Assembly (NCBI GenBank): GCA_033439765.1
Contig: JAULSN010000001.1
Span: 4,526,001-4,590,000 of the forward strand
Length of the DNA: 64,000 nt
From: Lasiosphaeria ovina
Taxonomy: Eukaryota; Ascomycota; Sordariomycetes; Sordariales; Lasiosphaeriaceae
Reading direction: 5' to 3'
The notes beneath the pieces were generated by a model. The model saw only the letters and a program-made list of their open reading frames with translations. It searched no databases and was not told where the DNA came from. Made by a program: the position numbers and the translations under genes. Shown piece after piece: positions 22,266-33,738 of the stretch; the stretch's first letter is position 1, and every line of letters begins with the position of its first letter.

Positions 22266-22516
22266 CTGCCAGTCATTCCTTACCATCGGAACCGAACCAC
22301 ACCATCATTAGGCCACTGCCGACAACACCCCACGACGTTCACACAGAACAAGTCTGTATAACTACGCCAATTATATACGAACAACCTTAATTCTTAAACG
22401 GCTGAGAGAGAACCCTGACACCCGGATATCCTACCTGGTAGGTAGCAGCAGCCAAGCAGCATTCGAAGATCTCGTCGGCTGATAGAGGCAGTAGCAGAAA
22501 CTGCGTCACCGCAAGG

Positions 22517-24579
22517 ATGATGGAAGGCATGATGGCGCCCCAGGCGATAGCTCCGTCTTACTTCTTTTACAACCCCGAGCCGCATCACGATAACCGGCAA
22601 CAAGGTCACTTCATTGCGCACCAGCACCCGCACCCGGCTCTCAGGCAACACATGACGGTCTTCCCGGTCGTGCCCACGGTGCCGTCAACGCCCATGTACT
22701 CGCGGCCTAGCTCGTCGTGCTCGCAACCTCAGGCGCAGGCGCAGGTGCACGCCAAGGTCTTCACCAGCATGCCCTCGACGCTCACTCCGGCGGCATCGCC
22801 GCAACCAACCTCGCACCGACCGACGATTGTGCTGGACACTGAGTTGAGCGAGACCGACGGGCACTACTACCCGTCGACGCCTCCGCTCTCGTCTTCGGGG
22901 AGCGCCATGAGCAGCCCTGGCAGCTGCGACATGCTCCAGACCCCGCTGAACCCCATGTTCTCGGGACTGGATGGCATCGAGGGCAAGGAATCGTGCGACG
23001 TCGAATGCAAGCTCGAGAGCTTCCCCAGTCTGGACTGGTCTAGCTGCGCCTCGCCCCCCATGACGCCTAGTAAGTTCTCGGCCCTCTACCTATTTGATTC
23101 CCTTTGTTTCATAGTACAAGCCAGGATTGGAATTGCTGCCTGGCGTGCAGTATGTTTTTTTGTTGCTTATAAAAAGAAATTGTTGTGTGGTGGTGGTTGT
23201 GGCCTGGTGCCAGAGCGTTTTCGTTCGATTGAAGTGGTCCCTGCCGTTTTGGCGGTTGCGGGGGCTTTTGGCTACACGTTTTGCTGGGAACAACCCCCCA
23301 AAAAATTGGGGGCTGGACTAACCCGGTTTCTTTTTCCTTCACAGTGTACCTTCAATCTCAGACACCGGTACCTCAGCTCGTCTCGCTTCACCACAACACG
23401 GGCGACGGCTCTTCGACAGCGTCTTGCCCGTCGCTTTCCCCTTCACCCTCGCCCTATGCACCGTCTGTATCTTCTGAGGATTTCGATTTCTGTGACCCCC
23501 GCCATCTGACTGTCGGGACCGCCAACTCGACGCTCGCCCCCGAGTTTTCGGCCCTCCCTACCCTGTGTGCAGGCGACGACGAGGACCACAAGTTCATGCT
23601 CAGGACCGAGGCGTTTGTGAAGTCTACCACCCCTACATCCCTTCCCGCCACGTCATTTGAGTTCAACCCCGAGCTTCCCCACGGCCTTCCCTCGTTCGAC
23701 GACCTCTCCGACATCGAGTCTGAGGACGACTTCGTAAACGGCCTTGTCAACCTTGGCGAGACGGCTGCGCCAACCCAGACTACCCGATCGCGCGCTAGCT
23801 CCGACGCCCTATCCCTCGGCAACTCGAGCTACGTCGGTGACGAAGACCTTGAGGATTTTGAAGACTGCGACAGCTTTGACGCCGACCGCCCGCACAGCCC
23901 TGCCACCTCGTGCGACGAAGACCGCGACGAGCACCAAGATAAGCGCCAAAGGAAGGCCCGGCAGCACTCTCACGAACCCACAATGAACTCGACTTCTGAT
24001 TCCCAGTCCGGGAACAATCATCAACAGATGCCCTCCGGCGGCCAGGACAACAATGGGTCCGAGACCAAGCACTCGTCCGAGTCCAACTCGGCCTCGGGCG
24101 ATGTCGGCGCCAACAACATGTCTGCACCAACCAACCGCCGTGGACGTAAGCAGTCCTTGACCGAAGACCCCTCTAAGACATTTGTTTGCGAGCTGTGCAA
24201 CCGTCGTTTCCGCCGCCAGGAGCACCTCAAGCGTCACTACCGCTCTCTTCATACTCAGGACAAGCCGTTCGAGTGCAACGAGTGTGGTAAGAAGTTTTCC
24301 CGCTCCGACAATCTCTCTCAGCATGCCCGTACCCACGGCTCGGGCGCCATCGTCATGAACTTGATTGACGACTCCGATGCCATGGTCGGTGTTGGCGGCC
24401 TCCACCCTGGGTTCACTCATCACGCCATGATGGGTGGTCCCTCTATGGGCGGTGAGGACTTCCAGACTCTCGGCCGGGTCTTGTTCCAGGTTGCCGCCGA
24501 GATTCCCGGCAGCGCCAGTGAGCTCTCATCTGATGAGGGAAGCGAGCTTGGCAAGAAGAAGAGGAAGCGGGCCGAGTAA
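22517..24579 (+). CDS. C2H2 stress-response transcription factor, Msn2/Msn4/Seb1 type
   Basis: Two exons, 22517-23069 and 23345-24579, joined across a 275-bp intron (GTAAGT...GGACTAACC...CTTCACAG), giving 595 residues. The N-terminal half is Ser/Pro/Gln-rich with a [20 protein letters not shown] segment typical of fungal Msn2/Seb1 proteins and acidic patches that probably activate transcription. Two tandem C2H2 fingers lie at about residues 464-487 ([20 protein letters not shown]) and 493-515 ([20 protein letters not shown]). RxEHxxR and RxDNxxQ recognition helices are those of proteins that bind the STRE, AGGGG. Homologues act in osmotic, oxidative and general stress responses and, in pathogenic fungi, in development and virulence. 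A basic KKKRKR tail may serve as a nuclear signal. The gene stands alone, with 16.5 kb of gene-free DNA upstream. Confidence 0.88.
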
Positions 24580-27132
24580 ACTTGTTTTACTGGCCTTGCC
24601 AATCCACATACAGCCTTTTCACTTCTTCCCACACTCTTCACAATGGCGATGGCTCTCGCACTGGAACGTGCCGTCGCCATTGATGCCCGACATGATATGA
24701 TGATGATCTCACCCGCTGTCGTTTACGCGGGTCGGCCATTTGGGACACCATACAGGGGAAACCACTCGGCGAAGCTATAGCGAACCGGGGAAAACTTTGC
24801 TTACGCATGGCGCAGCTTGCTTGTACGGGGGATTTGGCAATTAAAAAGCGATCGGATTTTCGTTTGGGCATCTTGCAATCTGCCTTGTTTGTACCATCAA
24901 CTTTTCATTTACGTTGGTTGAGTGGATTTATTCTTTTTTCCCGTTTTTGCGCTTGCTAAGGCAGCTTCATAACGCGACACATAGTTCTCTCAACATTGTC
25001 ACAATGAAGTAACGCTCGGTATACGCAGGGGCAGGTTCGGGTTTTGTAAGGGTAACCGTGGGTCGGGAGGACTGCAGTTGGGCACCTTTTTCTTCCTTTT
25101 AACCGTTTTCCGCAAACCTTGTTTATGGCTTCTTTAGGGGAGGGCCTTGGGGCCGACTAAAGTAGTTCTCCAGGGCCCTGGCGGGGTGGTTTGTATGTCT
25201 ATATCCTGTTCGATTCTGCGTCTGGATGTTCTTCGCTTCTTGTCTCTATTTTTCTACTTCGATTCTCAGCTGTCGTTTCGGCCAACCATTTACCATCACA
25301 CTTTACGGGATTGCTATCGGGGTATCCATGGAGTAGGGAGTTGGTTCCGTGCTGGTCACAAATCAGCGGGAGTGCGGTTCCCTCGCGCAACGGCTCTTGC
25401 GTGTCGGAATAGCATCGTGTATATCTATCTAGCTTAGCATCCTCGACTACCTCCTTTCGACGACCAATGAATAACCAACCGTTCTACCCGCCGATAGCAG
25501 AAGCAAGATTGCGTGTCTCTTGTGAATGTGTGCCGTTCGCCGTGTGCCTCGTCAGTTTTCGTTAACTCTACTTTGTGGAACTTGCCGTGTCTCACTCTTG
25601 GTGGTTCCCGTGTCTATCGGATATATTCCGAAAATGTTCTGAACGATAACCTGTAGCAGCCACGGTGGACACACGGGTACTAATTTGTTCACTTTCTACG
25701 GGACGGGACCTTCTAGCGCTAGGCGCGGTTGGTTGCAGAATGGCTTTCTGGTAGAACGTAATTCAAAGTTTCTGCAGACTGACAGGTTGCGGACTATGGA
25801 ACTTACGGATACCTCATACGAAGTACAGTACAATACTCCAACAGCCCAACGCATCAGGCGACGGTAACCATTGGAAAGAAAAAGAGGTTCCATTTTGATC
25901 GACTATCATATCATTAATGGACATTGGACACACCTTGATGGATACGGGGAGAGTGATAAGATGAGTCGGTAATTTAGAACTGGAGCACTGCAGAGTGCAG
26001 AAGGGCGTGAGACTTTCCGGTTCCCCCAGTGTAGCTCGTTTTCTGTGGCTAAGGTTGTGGTGCGAGCGTCACTGCCCGGCGTGGTTGGGCGTGTGGAGTG
26101 GAGTGTGGGGGCACTCACTGGCTGGAGCAGGCCAGGCAGGTGGGACCCTAGCAGGATAGAACCCTTGCGATGACCGGGCTGCTGTTCACGTTGACGGCCA
26201 GTAGCAATCCCGCCTTTCCTTTTCAACCTACCCGGGTCAACCGCGGATCTCTTTCCATCACACACACAGGCACACGAGGTTTTCTTTTTTTGCTTGAACT
26301 TTTTGACATGTCTCGAGCGGTGCACTTGCCTGCTCTTCTTGACTTGTCACTTTGGAGGGAATTATCAATATTAGTCTCCATCCCGAGCAAATGGTAGAAG
26401 GCGTGCCTAACCAGAAACGGGCGGGCGAAGCCATTCTCAAGTCAAGTCTCAACTTCAAGTTCGTTCCCAAGCCAAGCATCAATCACACACAAACAGCTCG
26501 CCAAGCTACCGAGTGCACGAGCTAGTGTTGCTACAGTACACCACTCGCTAGCGAGCGGACATTAAAAATAGACGGTGCGAGAGAGGCAAAAGAACAGAAA
26601 AGGAAATAAAAGAAGAAATTCTCGTCGAACCACAAGTGCCGGCTTGATGGGGCGCTGTTCGGTTTCCGGAACCCATCTCATCTCTTGTGTGTGGAATCCT
26701 GGGCAGGCTCAAGAACAAGAGCGGCGAATCCAACCCGGCCGGAATTTGTGACAGCTGAGGCCGTGACAAGTTGAGGTGACTGGTCAATGACTCGCCAAAA
26801 TATTGACAGGCCTTCTTTTTCGTCTGACTGGTCGACTGCCGTTGCTGCCGAAACCAGCCTGCCAACTTCGCGAGCGGACAAGTCTGCAACCGTTTTGAGA
26901 ATTGGGATTTGTTCCATCACACGCTTGACCGGGGTTTGGGGCCGACTTTCACTTGTTGACCGCTGTTCTGCGTCCCAAAGGGAACAGACGAAAAAAAGCA
27001 ATATTCGTATCCTGCTAGGGCCCGGAGACGAGCCGGGGCTCTCGGACCCTCCCCCGGCCTGCCCCCAGGCCCATCATACGACTGACGACTGCGAGAGAGA
27101 GTCTGAGCTCCTCCGCAGTGTCTTGCCCAAAA
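24580..27132. other. Intergenic region between the Msn2-type gene and DPH6
   Basis: About 2.5 kb. It holds the 3' untranslated region of the zinc-finger gene and the promoter of DPH6. Several short frames occur, none with recognisable domains. An A-rich/GA-rich patch lies at 26570-26620, and CACACACAGGCACACGAGG lies at about 26260. I see no supported gene. Confidence 0.55.
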
Positions 27133-30100
27133 ATGACTGATCCTGCTGCTATCCACGCCCATGCCCAGGCTCAGGCTCAGGTCCAGGCCCAGGCGCCGTC
27201 GAGCCACCAAGGCCTGATCGTGATTGCGCTGATCTCGGGCGGAAAGGACAGCTTCTTCTCTCTCCTCCACTGCCGCGCAAATGGCCACCATGTCGTGGCT
27301 CTGGCTAACCTGCATCCGGCAATGCTGCTGTCGCTCAACCCCCCAGCAATCTCATCCTCCCTCCCGGCCGCCGTTATTACGATTGCCCCAGTGGGTAGCG
27401 CCGCTGTCTCGGCCCCATCTCCAGCCCCAGCTCGGGCTCAGGCTCAGGCTCAAGCTCTCGCGGGAGATGTCGCAATCCCAGGTGGCCGCCTGGCTCCCGC
27501 GAGCTCAGACTTGGGTCTGGAACAGTGCCCGGACCAGGCTCAGGCTCCTGCCCTCGGCCTCCACGAGCGTCATCAGACCAGCCGAGCTGAAGCCGAGAAC
27601 GAGGACCCTGCTCCCGCCCTCCCCAGTCCATCCGGTGGAGCCCTTGGAAATGAGGCCCTGGGCGGCGCCGACGACGCTGACCAGGAGCAAGACCTCAACA
27701 GCTTCATGTACCAGACAGTGGGCCACCAGGTGATCCCCCTCTATGCCGAGGCCACCGGGATCCCGCTGTATCGCCGGGCCATTGCGGGTGGCGCCGCCCA
27801 GCACGGCAAGGACTACTCGTACCGCGGGCACGGACGAACCACCGAGCCGGGGTCCACGCGGGCTCCCTGTCCAACTGGGGAAACGGGCACGGGAGGTGCG
27901 GGTGGTGTCGATGAGACGGACGAGCCCGATGAGACAGAGTCGATGATCCCGCTTCTCCGTGCCATCAAGGCCGCGCACCCAGAAGCCAATGCCATCTGCG
28001 CCGGAGCCATACTGAGCACCTACCAGCGCACGCGTATGGAGTCGGTGGCCACGCGGCTGGGGCTAGTGCCCCTGGCATATCTGTGGAAGTTCCCCGTCCT
28101 CCCAGCACCGGAGTCGTCGGACCCTGCCAATGTGGCCGATGCCCAGCTCCTCGACGACATGGCTGCCGTGGCCCTCGAGGCCCGCTTGGTCAAGGTCGCC
28201 AGTGGCGGCCTCGACGACTCGTTCCTCTGGACCAACGTCGCAAGCGCCCCGGGCAGAGACAAGATTTCCCGCGCAATGCGGCGCTTTGGGACCGCCGAGA
28301 AGGGCGCCGTCATCGGTGAGGGCGGCGAGTTCGAGACTCTTGTGCTCAACGGGCCGCCCAGCCTGTTCCGCAAGCGCATCGTGGTTGACGAAGCAAATCG
28401 GCATCTTGTCAGGGAGGGCGGCGGAAGCGCCTGGCTGAAGCTCACCGGCGCCAAGTTAGAGGACAAGGAGACAGTGGCTTCCCAAGGCGAGAGGGAAGAC
28501 AAGATCAGAATTCCTGATCTGCTCGACGCTAGGTTTGCTAGCGTGTTAGACACTCTGTCGGCCACGAAAGGGGCTGTGAAAGTCGAGGTGGGCCCCCTGA
28601 TAGGAGACTACGAGACAGAGGATGTGTCTAGCTTGGCAGAGTCCCAAGGTCGTGGCGCCGAGAAGTTGCAGCAATGGTGCTTCGTTGGCGATGGTGCCAC
28701 GTCTCTCGGTTCTGTCGAGGCCGAGATGAGGTCGCTGGTTGAGCAGATCCGGAACCGCCTGCGGCTAGCTGCCCTGTCTCCGTCTGCCATCGTCAGCGCG
28801 ACCATCCTGCTCCGCCGTATGGCCGACTTCCCTACCGTGAATGCTGTCTATGGCCAGCTGTTTGATGCCCCGAACCCCCCTTCTAGAGTCACGGTGTCAT
28901 GTGGCAGCCTGCTCTCCCCAAACACCAACATTGCCGTCTACCTAGCCGTGCATAGCGGCCTTGAGCCTGGCCAAAGACAGGGCTTGCATGTGCAATCTCG
29001 CTCGTATTGGGCACCCGCCAACATAGGCCCCTATAGCCAGGCAGTCTCTGTTCCATTAGCGAGCCTCGCGGCTGATATGGCACCGGGCGCTGAGGGCCCG
29101 AGGCTGGTCAGCATCGCGGGGCAGATCCCGCTGGTGCCGGCGACCATGGCCCTGCCGGATGGTGCCGGCGGCGATGACGAAGCGTTGAGACTCCAAGTGG
29201 CTCTCTCGCTCCAACATCTCTGGCGCATCGGCCTCGACACGGGCGTCCAGTGGTGGACTAGCGCCGTGGCCTATTTCCCTGGCGGCGCGTCGAGCTATCC
29301 AGGGCTGACGATGGCCCTGAAGATGGAACTGGCTGCAAAAGCGTGGGACGCAGCGCACCTCTGGTCTGCCGGACGCGAAGGAGAAGATGGAGATGAAGAT
29401 GAAGACGAAGACGCCGGCCCGGATCTGTGGGATCAGAGATTCGACCCGCGCTACATGTCGCTCGCGGGCGAGCGGGGCGCTCTGCCGCCAGCGACTCTGC
29501 CAGACTGGTCTGCGGTTGACTTGTCCGCCGGCTCTGCGGCCAAGAGCAAGACCAGAGCTGCCTCGGCCCCCCCGCTCTTCGTGGCAGAGGTGGCCGAGCT
29601 CCCCCGCGCCGCTGCCGTCGAGTGGCACGCCCACTTGGGCGTTGCCGGCGCGTTGGCCGCGAACATTGTAGTTGCCCGCAGCAGCAGCGCAGTGTCGGTT
29701 CCTGGTATAAACAGCCCCCGGCAAGCTGCGCTGCGCGTGTGGCGGACTCTTGTCCGCTCCCCTGAGGATGATAGCATGGACAGAGAAGGCAACGGCAGCG
29801 GCAGCGGCAGCGGCACCACGCTCATCCAGACGGTCGTGGCTGAAACGCTTGCGTCGTCGACTGCCGCAGCAACAGCAACAGCAACAGCTCCAGGGCAGGC
29901 CGATGGGCCCCCTAGCGCGTTTGCTAGCCATGACCGCATTGCTCGCCTGTCGCCTTCCCGGATGGGAGGCGGAACCGGAACCGGAGCCGGTGGTTCTCCC
30001 TCGCTGCTCGTCAGGTATGTGGACGTCGAGCGGCATCCGGCGGCGTTTGGGTCTGCCGACGACGGGCCCGTCGTTCCCTGTGCCTCGCTGTGGGCGGCGG

Positions 30101-30147
30101 ACGGCGAGAGGCTGGCTTCCGTGGGCGTGTACCAGGAGGTGCTTTGA
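27133..30147 (+). CDS. DPH6: Diphthine-ammonia ligase (Dph6)
   Basis: Intronless, 1004 residues from ATG 27133 (context CCAAAAATGAC). The enzyme uses ATP and ammonium to amidate diphthine on elongation factor 2, the last step of diphthamide synthesis in the cytosol. An N-terminal PP-loop reads LISGGKDSFFSLL (residues 34-46). The adenine-nucleotide alpha-hydrolase domain continues with MYQTVGHQVIPLYAEATGIP and CAGAILSTYQRTRMESVATR. Two RidA/YjgF-like domains follow, the second starting near residue 625 with APANIGPYSQAV and IAGQIPLVP, the usual eukaryotic Dph6 architecture. Yeast Dph6 has 685 residues. The excess here comes from Ala/Gln-rich insertions, including AQAQAQVQAQAQ before the PP-loop and about 150 residues between the PP-loop and YQTVGHQ. 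It converges on the esterase gene, with 379 bp between stops. Confidence 0.92.
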   Translation: MTDPAAIHAHAQAQAQVQAQAPSSHQGLIVIALISGGKDSFFSLLHCRANGHHVVALANLHPAMLLSLNPPAISSSLPAAVITIAPVGSAAVSAPSPAPARAQAQAQALAGDVAIPGGRLAPASSDLGLEQCPDQAQAPALGLHERHQTSRAEAENEDPAPALPSPSGGALGNEALGGADDADQEQDLNSFMYQTVGHQVIPLYAEATGIPLYRRAIAGGAAQHGKDYSYRGHGRTTEPGSTRAPCPTGETGTGGAGGVDETDEPDETESMIPLLRAIKAAHPEANAICAGAILSTYQRTRMESVATRLGLVPLAYLWKFPVLPAPESSDPANVADAQLLDDMAAVALEARLVKVASGGLDDSFLWTNVASAPGRDKISRAMRRFGTAEKGAVIGEGGEFETLVLNGPPSLFRKRIVVDEANRHLVREGGGSAWLKLTGAKLEDKETVASQGEREDKIRIPDLLDARFASVLDTLSATKGAVKVEVGPLIGDYETEDVSSLAESQGRGAEKLQQWCFVGDGATSLGSVEAEMRSLVEQIRNRLRLAALSPSAIVSATILLRRMADFPTVNAVYGQLFDAPNPPSRVTVSCGSLLSPNTNIAVYLAVHSGLEPGQRQGLHVQSRSYWAPANIGPYSQAVSVPLASLAADMAPGAEGPRLVSIAGQIPLVPATMALPDGAGGDDEALRLQVALSLQHLWRIGLDTGVQWWTSAVAYFPGGASSYPGLTMALKMELAAKAWDAAHLWSAGREGEDGDEDEDEDAGPDLWDQRFDPRYMSLAGERGALPPATLPDWSAVDLSAGSAAKSKTRAASAPPLFVAEVAELPRAAAVEWHAHLGVAGALAANIVVARSSSAVSVPGINSPRQAALRVWRTLVRSPEDDSMDREGNGSGSGSGTTLIQTVVAETLASSTAAATATATAPGQADGPPSAFASHDRIARLSPSRMGGGTGTGAGGSPSLLVRYVDVERHPAAFGSADDGPVVPCASLWAADGERLASVGVYQEVL

Positions 30148-30526
30148 CGGGGTAGAGGTAGAGGGGCGAGTAGAATCGCATGTGGTTTATAGAGGGTTTA
30201 TAGAGGCAAGAAGAGAGGCGATGATGTCTATAACCCCTTTCACCTCGATTACCTGGACTTGACTGGACACAACGCTTGCTTGCTTCCTTACTTAAGTATC
30301 TTCTCAGGGGTATCTCTCTCCTCCCAGGACAAACACATACGTAGGTACGGTACTGTACCTAGATTCGTAAAATAAAACGCCGCATTTGGCGGGCATGGCA
30401 TACAAACCACCAAATCTGTCATCATGTCCATCCATGTTCACGCCCGCCAGCTCATAATTCATCAGAACGACTATTCCCATCCACAACAAGACGCCGCCAC
30501 TCAATCCACCACGCCATATCACCATA
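30148..30526. other. Convergent 3' intergenic region
   Basis: 379 bp between the stop codons of DPH6 (plus) and the esterase (minus). It contains a GTAGGTACGGTACTGTACCTAG near-palindrome region at 30341-30362, which could act on transcript ends of both genes. No coding signal. Confidence 0.6.
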
Positions 30527-32943
30527 TCACCTCCTCTTCTTCTTCTGCTCCACCGAATCCCCGAGCCCAAGCCAAAACGCACACCGGTCCAGCTCGTCCG
30601 CAAGAACAACCTCCATGCTCGCCCGCCCGCCAGTCTCGAGAAGCAGCCTACGCCTATCACCACCAGAGACACAACCACTCCCAGAAACAGCGGGAGCAGC
30701 CCAAGGCCCCCACGCGGGACTCCCCGGCAGGCGGTGCGGCGACGGGTCGAGCGCGCGCACGAAACTAAGCCAGTACGTCATCAGCAGCGGCACGACCGCG
30801 GCGTTGTACGTGCGGTAGCTAGCGCGCGCGGCGCCGGGGGGGCCGATGTTGTCCGGGCCGAACACGGCCGCCGCCTCGAAGATGTGCGGCACGCCGAGCC
30901 CGGCGGCCACGTTCTCGTCGTCGAGCACGTCGAACCGGTACGAGAACAGCAGTCCCGGAGTTGTGGTTATGGTATGGTGGAGGAGCGTGTCGAGCACGTT
31001 GACGCTGGGGCAGACGAACGTCGCCTCGCCGTACGCGCGGCTGGCCGTCGGGAACCACGGCCGGTGCCGCGGCAGGGCGGGTAGCTGCTGCGGCGGGTAG
31101 CGCGCTAGCACGGCCGCCGTGTCATTGGGTGTGAGCCGCGGGTAGTTGTTGGCGAGGAAGCGCGCCACGTCCGCCGGGCTGCCGGCGTCGGTGGCGAACA
31201 CGGTGCCCTCGTCTGTCGTCGTGCCTGAGAGGAGTGGTATGCCGCGCACGAAGCGGCCTGTGCGGAAGAGCCGGTAGGGCAGGTCGTGGAGGAACGAGCC
31301 GTCGATGCACGGCGTGAAGTAGAATAGCGGTGATGGCGGCTCGGAGCGCCCTGGGAACGGCTGCGCGTGGTTCGCGGCTTGTAGCACGGCTGCGTCTTGG
31401 CCACGGAGGCAGGATATTTGCTGTGCGATGGTGCTGCAGCCTGTCTGGTCGGCCACGCGGTCGAACTGGTATTCCAGCTCCGCCACGAACGGCTGCGCGG
31501 GGAAGAAGAGCGACTCGGCCATGGCGCCGACGAACAGCCCGTCGTCGCGCCCGCCGTAGGCCACCATATGCAGCGCGACCGAGCCAGCGCCCGCCGAGGC
31601 GCCGTGGATCACGACATGGTCGGGGTCGCCGCCAAACTGTGTGTCCTGTCAGAGAACGGGATCCGGCTGTTTGCGGATATAAGAGAGACACGGCAGGCTT
31701 ACCGAGGTGATATGGGTCTTGACCCACGTCATCAGCATGCGCTGGTCCAGCAGGCCGGTGTTGAGGTCGCCGTCGGCCCGCACGCGCTCGCTGGCCAGGA
31801 ACCCCCACAGGCCGACGCGGTAGTTGAAGTTGACAAAGACGATGCTGTGGCCCGACTTCTCGACCACCTCGGCGCCGTTCCAGTTGGCATTGGTGAGCGA
31901 GACGTAGCCTAGGAGTGGGCAAAAGTCTCAGCTAGGGTAGATGGATACCCAAGGGGGTACAGACTCGACTTACCGCCGCCGGGGATAAAGACCCAGACTG
32001 GAAGCTTGGAGTGCCGGCCGGCGTCGGCCGGCGCCCAGACATTGGCAAACAGGCAGTCCTCGTCGTGGCCGGGGTCGGGGTAGGCCGTGCCGATGCCGAG
32101 ACAGACGGGTTGGAACTGCTTAGCCTGCTGCAGCTGCTGCGTCCTCGGGGGCTCGGCCGGCGCTCGCCATCTGAGTTGGCCGAGGGGCGGGGCGGCATAG
32201 CGCAAGCCCAGGAAGGCGTTGACGCCATTGGGCAGGCGCAGGCCCTCGTAGGCCGAGTAGTTGAGGTCGACGACGGGGCCGATGCGGTTGATGGGCGGCG
32301 GCGGGAGGGGGGCCGGGGGCTGCTGGTTGTCCGAGCCACAGGCCGCTATCAGCACGGCAAGACAGGAGAGGGGGGAGGACAGAAACAACAGGGAGACGTG
32401 AAGGGCGAACGAAAACAGGCCTCGCGGCTTGGTCCGCGCCATGGCCTCACACGGCCGGCACAGCCTCGGGCACACGGGCACCAGTGTTATCACGATACAG
32501 AGGACACGGCCGACTGGCAGTAGACGAGACGGGGAGGCAGGCAAGTCGGTCGGCATCAGGAGGGGTGGATCCGAGAACAAAGTTTAGGGCTGCGCCTGAG
32601 CCGAGAGACGCCTGAGCCGAGAGAAAGAAGGGGGCAGGAAAGGGTAGAGGGAAGAGAGCATGTCGGGGGTACGGTAACTAGCACCCACCTTTTGGTTCTG
32701 GTGACGCAGCACAAGGAGCCAAACAGTGACGAGGGCGACCAGGATGACGGCATAATGTTTGGGCAACCACGTCTTCCTTTCCGGGCGGGCGGGCATCGGC
32801 GTCTGCACATGCAGCCGTCCCGGGCCCTTGCCGGAGAAATCGAGCACGATCACGGTGTCGGTCTGGGCCACGGGGGGCGTGTCTCTGGCCACGGGCCCGT
32901 CGTCATGTGTCGGGCCGCCGGGTGCCGTTGGAGCAGCCGCCAT
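30527..32943 (-). CDS. Type-B carboxylesterase/lipase with N-terminal membrane anchor
   Basis: Proposed exons 32943-32689, 32322-31974, 31908-31703 and 31645-30527 give 642 residues. Introns are 366, 65 and 57 bp, all GT-AG with consistent phase. Exon 1 encodes a proline-rich cytosolic tail and a membrane helix (about residues 64-80, HYAVILVALVTVWLLVL). The alpha/beta-hydrolase domain has NAFLGLRYAAPPLG, an oxyanion-loop GGGYVS, nucleophile Ser287 in GASAG, acid Glu416 in TTTDEGTVF and His524 in VPHIFEAAAVFG, so the triad is intact. It should hydrolyse carboxylic esters; substrate unknown. The three downstream exons are firm. The first junction is less sure: an alternative start at ATG 32442 would give a signal-peptide-like N terminus (FALHVSLLFLSS) and a secreted enzyme, making exon 1 a separate short frame. 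It converges on DPH6. Confidence 0.78.
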
Positions 32944-33710
32944 CTTGGGCTCTTCTTTTACCGCCGACTATCCGTACCTACAGTACAGTGCAGTATAGTA
33001 CAGGCAAGATCAAGAAAGAACATGCAAGCATGCACGTCCGACAGACACCTTACCCTGCCACACCGTATGGCACGGAGGACTGTGGCGGCGCTGTGGCACC
33101 GCGGTCAGCCCATTTCCACTGCATCTGTCCAGAGAGAGGAGACTGTATGTGGGATACATGTATGATAGGGTACAGGTCATCCATTGCCTTGTCCTGCTGG
33201 GCAGTGGCAAACGCGACCCCGGCCCCGCGAAGGGGGGAAGTTGAAATAAGGTACGCCGTCCAAGTGCTGCCACTCATGGGATGGAAATAGGGGCGAGATA
33301 TTCCGTATTGGTATGGAGGTAGAACAAAATATCGTCTCGCAATCAATGGCAAGGAAATGTTGAAGGTGGAAAGTGGAGAGGAGAATGCAACTGACCTCGC
33401 TGGCTGTTTTTGCTTTGGCGAGCAAGAAAGATAACCCAGGCAGGAAGGTGCCGAGGTGAGCTAGCTTGCTTGCTTGCTCGATGAAGCCTGCCACCAATTA
33501 ATTACACCTCCCGTCCCTTCCCTAAACAAATGCCTCACCCCAATCCCCAAAGACGGTAATGTATTGCAATGTAATGTACGCATGGAACAAACAACTCGCT
33601 CCCTTGACTTTGAATGTCGAATGTCAAAGCCAAGTCAGAGCAGTAGAAAAGCGACAGACTACCCACCAAAGAAGCAAACACCACCGCTGGCTTGCTTATG
33701 ACATGAGGGA

Positions 33711-33738
33711 GACGAGACGAGACGAGACGAGACGAGAC
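33711..33738. repeat. GACGA pentamer tandem repeat
   Basis: Five perfect GACGA units plus a partial sixth (GACAA) in intergenic DNA. Confidence 0.93.

Larger units (their letters stand above)
21931..22516 (+). promoter_or_regulatory. Core promoter and 5' leader of the Msn2/Seb1-type gene
   Basis: A pyrimidine-rich block (CTTCTTTCTCCCTCCCAC at about 21945 and TTTCTTCTTCTTTTACAT at about 22000) looks like the transcription start region, placing a leader of roughly 450-550 bases before ATG 22517. The leader carries three short upstream ORFs listed separately. CTACCTGGTAGGTAG at about 22433 is a near-palindrome. The start region has ATGATG at 22517-22522, so initiation could use either codon with a one-residue difference. 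Confidence 0.55.

Noticed and set aside
29056..30036. 326-codon open frame on the minus strand
   Set aside because: Antisense to the RidA-like part of DPH6; an artefact of GC-rich third positions and repeats (poly-Cys, poly-Ala).
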